Source: Coccinella septempunctata
Taxonomy: Eukaryota; Arthropoda; Insecta; Coleoptera; Coccinellidae
Direction of reading: 5' to 3'
Assembly: GCF_907165205.1 (NCBI RefSeq)
Contig: NC_058192.1
Location: 31,028,001-31,092,000, forward strand
Length of the DNA: 64,000 nucleotides
The translations under genes were made by a program, and so were the position numbers. Under the pieces are notes generated by a model that did not search any database, had not been told where the DNA came from, and saw nothing but the letters and a program-made list of their open reading frames with translations. Position 1 is the first letter of the stretch. Every line of letters starts with the position of its first letter. This document shows, in pieces, positions 61,790 through 64,000 of the stretch.

Positions 61790-62860
61790 CATAAAATTTA
61801 ATTCAGAACGTAAGTTAAATGAGAAAAGCAACATTTATTAATCTGAGAAGTGCTAGAATATTACAAAGAAATGAGAAGATCAAAATTAATCAATAAAATG
61901 AAAGGAACAATCATAATTAATCTAAGGAGAGAAAGAATAGTATAATTAATACACATTACGCTGATCTTGAAAAAAGCTAAAATTTATTGAGGAATACAAC
62001 ATTTACAGATACGGACTGCTCACAAGTAAGTACGATTAAAACGTCCATCAGAAAAACAGAAAATGCAATTGATAAATTATGAGATGTACAATTCGAAGGT
62101 ACTGAGGTAACCACTAATCGTTGGTTTCGAGAAGTGCAGAAGACTGAAAACTAACATATATGTCGAGCAAGATGAATGAGGATGGGAATGTATAGTGAGA
62201 GTACAAGTTATAATGAGTAGATCATACCAATTGAGTATGCACGATTACCAGAGCAGGCCATCCAGGCTGGTGCCTGGGACGGAATTCTATCAACCTGTAT
62301 CATGGCCTATCATGTATCGTCGAACTATAGTTGAGAAGTCAGTAATTAAGCAGGCCATTAAGTTGACTGAGAAATAAAAAAAAACTGATTCAATAAAAGA
62401 AAATAGCATGAGAAAACAACAAATTACTATTCATTATCAATGAGAAAGAGAAGAGAAGATTCAATCCTGGGGCTACATACCCATTTTCATGCGAGAAGAT
62501 CTAAAGAGGTCTGAAAATCTATGAAAATTATAAAATATAATATGATACATATTTCGGCATTTAATCGATTTGCCTCGAGTGAACGTTTCAATTGAGCGGT
62601 AATAGCAAGGATGATAAATCTGTTGGAAGATTTTGAAATATCTTGCACGTGGACTAATTTCATCACAGTGAAATGATCATGAAAATGGAAAAATAATAAT
62701 TTTGAGAGGACTTTGCGTACATTACTTCGTGAGAAGATCAAACAAGCACCAGAATTGAGAAGACTTGAAGAGATGCACAATGAGGTGTTATAAATTTAAA
62801 TGTGAAAAATGAGATGTGAATTCTACAGAGTTAACAAAGAGAATGAATCAATAATGGCTT
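61790..62860 (+). repeat. Dispersed repeat copy 2 (uninterrupted)
   Basis: This is the unfilled counterpart of 53520-57603, about 1.07 kb long. It shows the original sequence at the two insertion sites (AACTATAGTT near 62330 and ATACATATTTCGG near 62548). No reading frame of note is present. Confidence 0.8.
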
Positions 62861-64000
62861 CAGCGGAAACTGGACCTTCTGACACCTTGTAGAGGGGACT
62901 GCGCCTAAGATGTTTAAACCACTAGTGTGTGCCTTTGTCACTTTTTGCAAGCATCAAGATTTCTGCGAATCAGGAATATGGGATCATTTTTGTGCCGGCG
63001 CCACCATATGAGTTGCTTCGTTCTATTCTTGTTCTACCAAAGGAAATCCAATGATACTTTTTCGTTTTCTTTTGTTTTGTGTTGATATCGAATATCGATC
63101 AACGAGTTCAAAATAACAAGCCCACTTTGTCAGCTGTTGAGAAATATTTGTGATTTACAGTTTGATTTTCGTTGTAAAAATAAATCTGTCAATATATCAA
63201 CACTATCGAAGGGTTCGAAGGAGTATTCACTATTCTTCTTCAAGATAATTTCTGTTCGACAAATTGCATTCATGAGGAGGGTAAATGAATATGATTTTAA
63301 TAAAACACAGTTATGATGGGTCAAATATCCAATATATTCAGTTGACGGAAAAAGAATTTTCAATATATCTACTCGTGAAGAATATTTGAGGAAAAGAGTC
63401 GAATAGTTAAGTACATGTATTTCTGTTTCTTAACACATGCTCACATCACATTACGTATTTCCAATACTGTTCCTTTGAAATATTGCTGAAAATGCCATAA
63501 AACTTAGCCATTCGTCCCGAATGTTCGTTCATCTGATTTGGTTCTGCCTCAAATTCCAACAACACCGAATTCTTAGCTGCAGTTCTCGATTGTCCATACA
63601 GAAAACTGAATGACATGTTGAATAAATGATTGTTCTACACCCTTTCTCGAAACTTATACATTTTCACACACCAATAATCCTTTTTAAATACAACATGTTC
63701 GTAAGTCGTAGGAAAGTATTCAAATTATTTTCAAATATCAATGAACAATGCTCTGTCAAATTCTAAACAGCGCTACCTACAGTGAGAAATATTAAACTGA
63801 TGCGATATCCCCGACAAAAATGAAACAAAATCGAATCAGTGAGTACACCATAGTTTTAGTCATCTTAGCTGCGCCGTCGATGCTGTCAAGTAACTTGTTT
63901 GAGAGTTACCGGAGGCGTCGTTCCGAATGGGCTGAATTTTTAACATTCCGCCCGCCATAACTAACAGCGTTAGTTATCGAGATGACTAGAGAGGTTGAAA
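62861..64000. other. No recognised gene
   Basis: This is AT-rich DNA with only short frames. Nothing could be assigned up to the window end; a GC-richer patch at 63880-63980 has no motif I know. Confidence 0.4.

Noticed and set aside
1..64000. tRNA, rRNA, operon-like or phage features
   Set aside because: No cloverleaf-type A/B box pair, rRNA core or prokaryotic gene arrangement could be recognised by eye; a tRNAscan and Rfam search would be decisive.

Overview
This window is a transposon graveyard from an animal genome, almost certainly an insect and possibly a beetle. The insect call rests on the mix of element families (a tRNA-Trp-primed Ty3/gypsy TRIM, an errantivirus-type env/integrase remnant, a Dong/R4-type LINE, several Jockey/CR1/RTE-like LINEs, a Helitron, a Crypton, a Penelope-like GIY-YIG fragment, THAP, Tc1 and hAT pieces), on the AT-rich spacer DNA and on the lack of any prokaryotic gene organisation. 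The species cannot be read from the sequence. No complete host gene was found; one possible first exon (43539-43601) is the only host candidate. Almost every coding region is a broken mobile-element gene.

Layout. 1-6150: frame-shifted Ty3/gypsy gag-pol followed by tandem repeats, an LTR-like block with TATA, polyadenylation signal and a PBS-like site. 6165-8714: 5'-truncated LINE with an (ATT)n tail. 8802-10430: near-perfect 1.6 kb palindrome. 11210-12368: degraded Crypton tyrosine recombinase. 12534-13594 and 13618-14788: two TIR elements; the second has a full-length inverted sister at 45224-46392 with a perfect 8-bp target duplication. 14797-16650: LINE with a C-terminal C2H2 finger. 16740-18663 (minus): errantivirus-like env and integrase remnants. 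18664-21225 (minus): Jockey-type LINE (copy A) split by a complete TRIM with 361-bp LTRs.

21388-38756 is the core: one degenerate Helitron whose parts are scattered over 17 kb because other elements landed inside it. A full-length ORF1+ORF2 LINE (about 22216-26583) sits in the N-terminal part, and a 4 kb Dong/R4-like LINE (minus, 26584-30637) sits in TTA repeats that probably are the tail of that LINE. A 707-bp hAT derivative (8-bp duplication) and a 3.6 kb inverted-repeat element carrying a DD34E Tc1-type transposase interrupt the Rep and helicase parts.

38757-49655: THAP and GIY-YIG fragments, a 794-bp TIR element, the 1.17 kb sister element, a second tyrosine-recombinase fragment, LINE crumbs and a CsRn1-like gypsy fragment whose LTR resembles the TRIM. 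49656-52385: two LINE pieces facing each other across a 20-bp palindrome, one holding a 553-bp TIR element. 52396-62860: a moderately diverged repeat family in tandem and dispersed form, which works as an internal empty-site control for three later insertions: LINE copy B with an 11-bp duplication and 45-nt A tail, a 1370-bp foldback element with TA duplication, and a degraded PHD-ORF1 LINE. 62861-64000 shows nothing I recognise.

The genes do not work together as a system. What the window records is the order in which elements landed on one another. The tightest evidence is where a split element has an intact paralogue in the same window (LINE copies A and B; the two zinc-finger LINEs; the two copies of the 61790 repeat).
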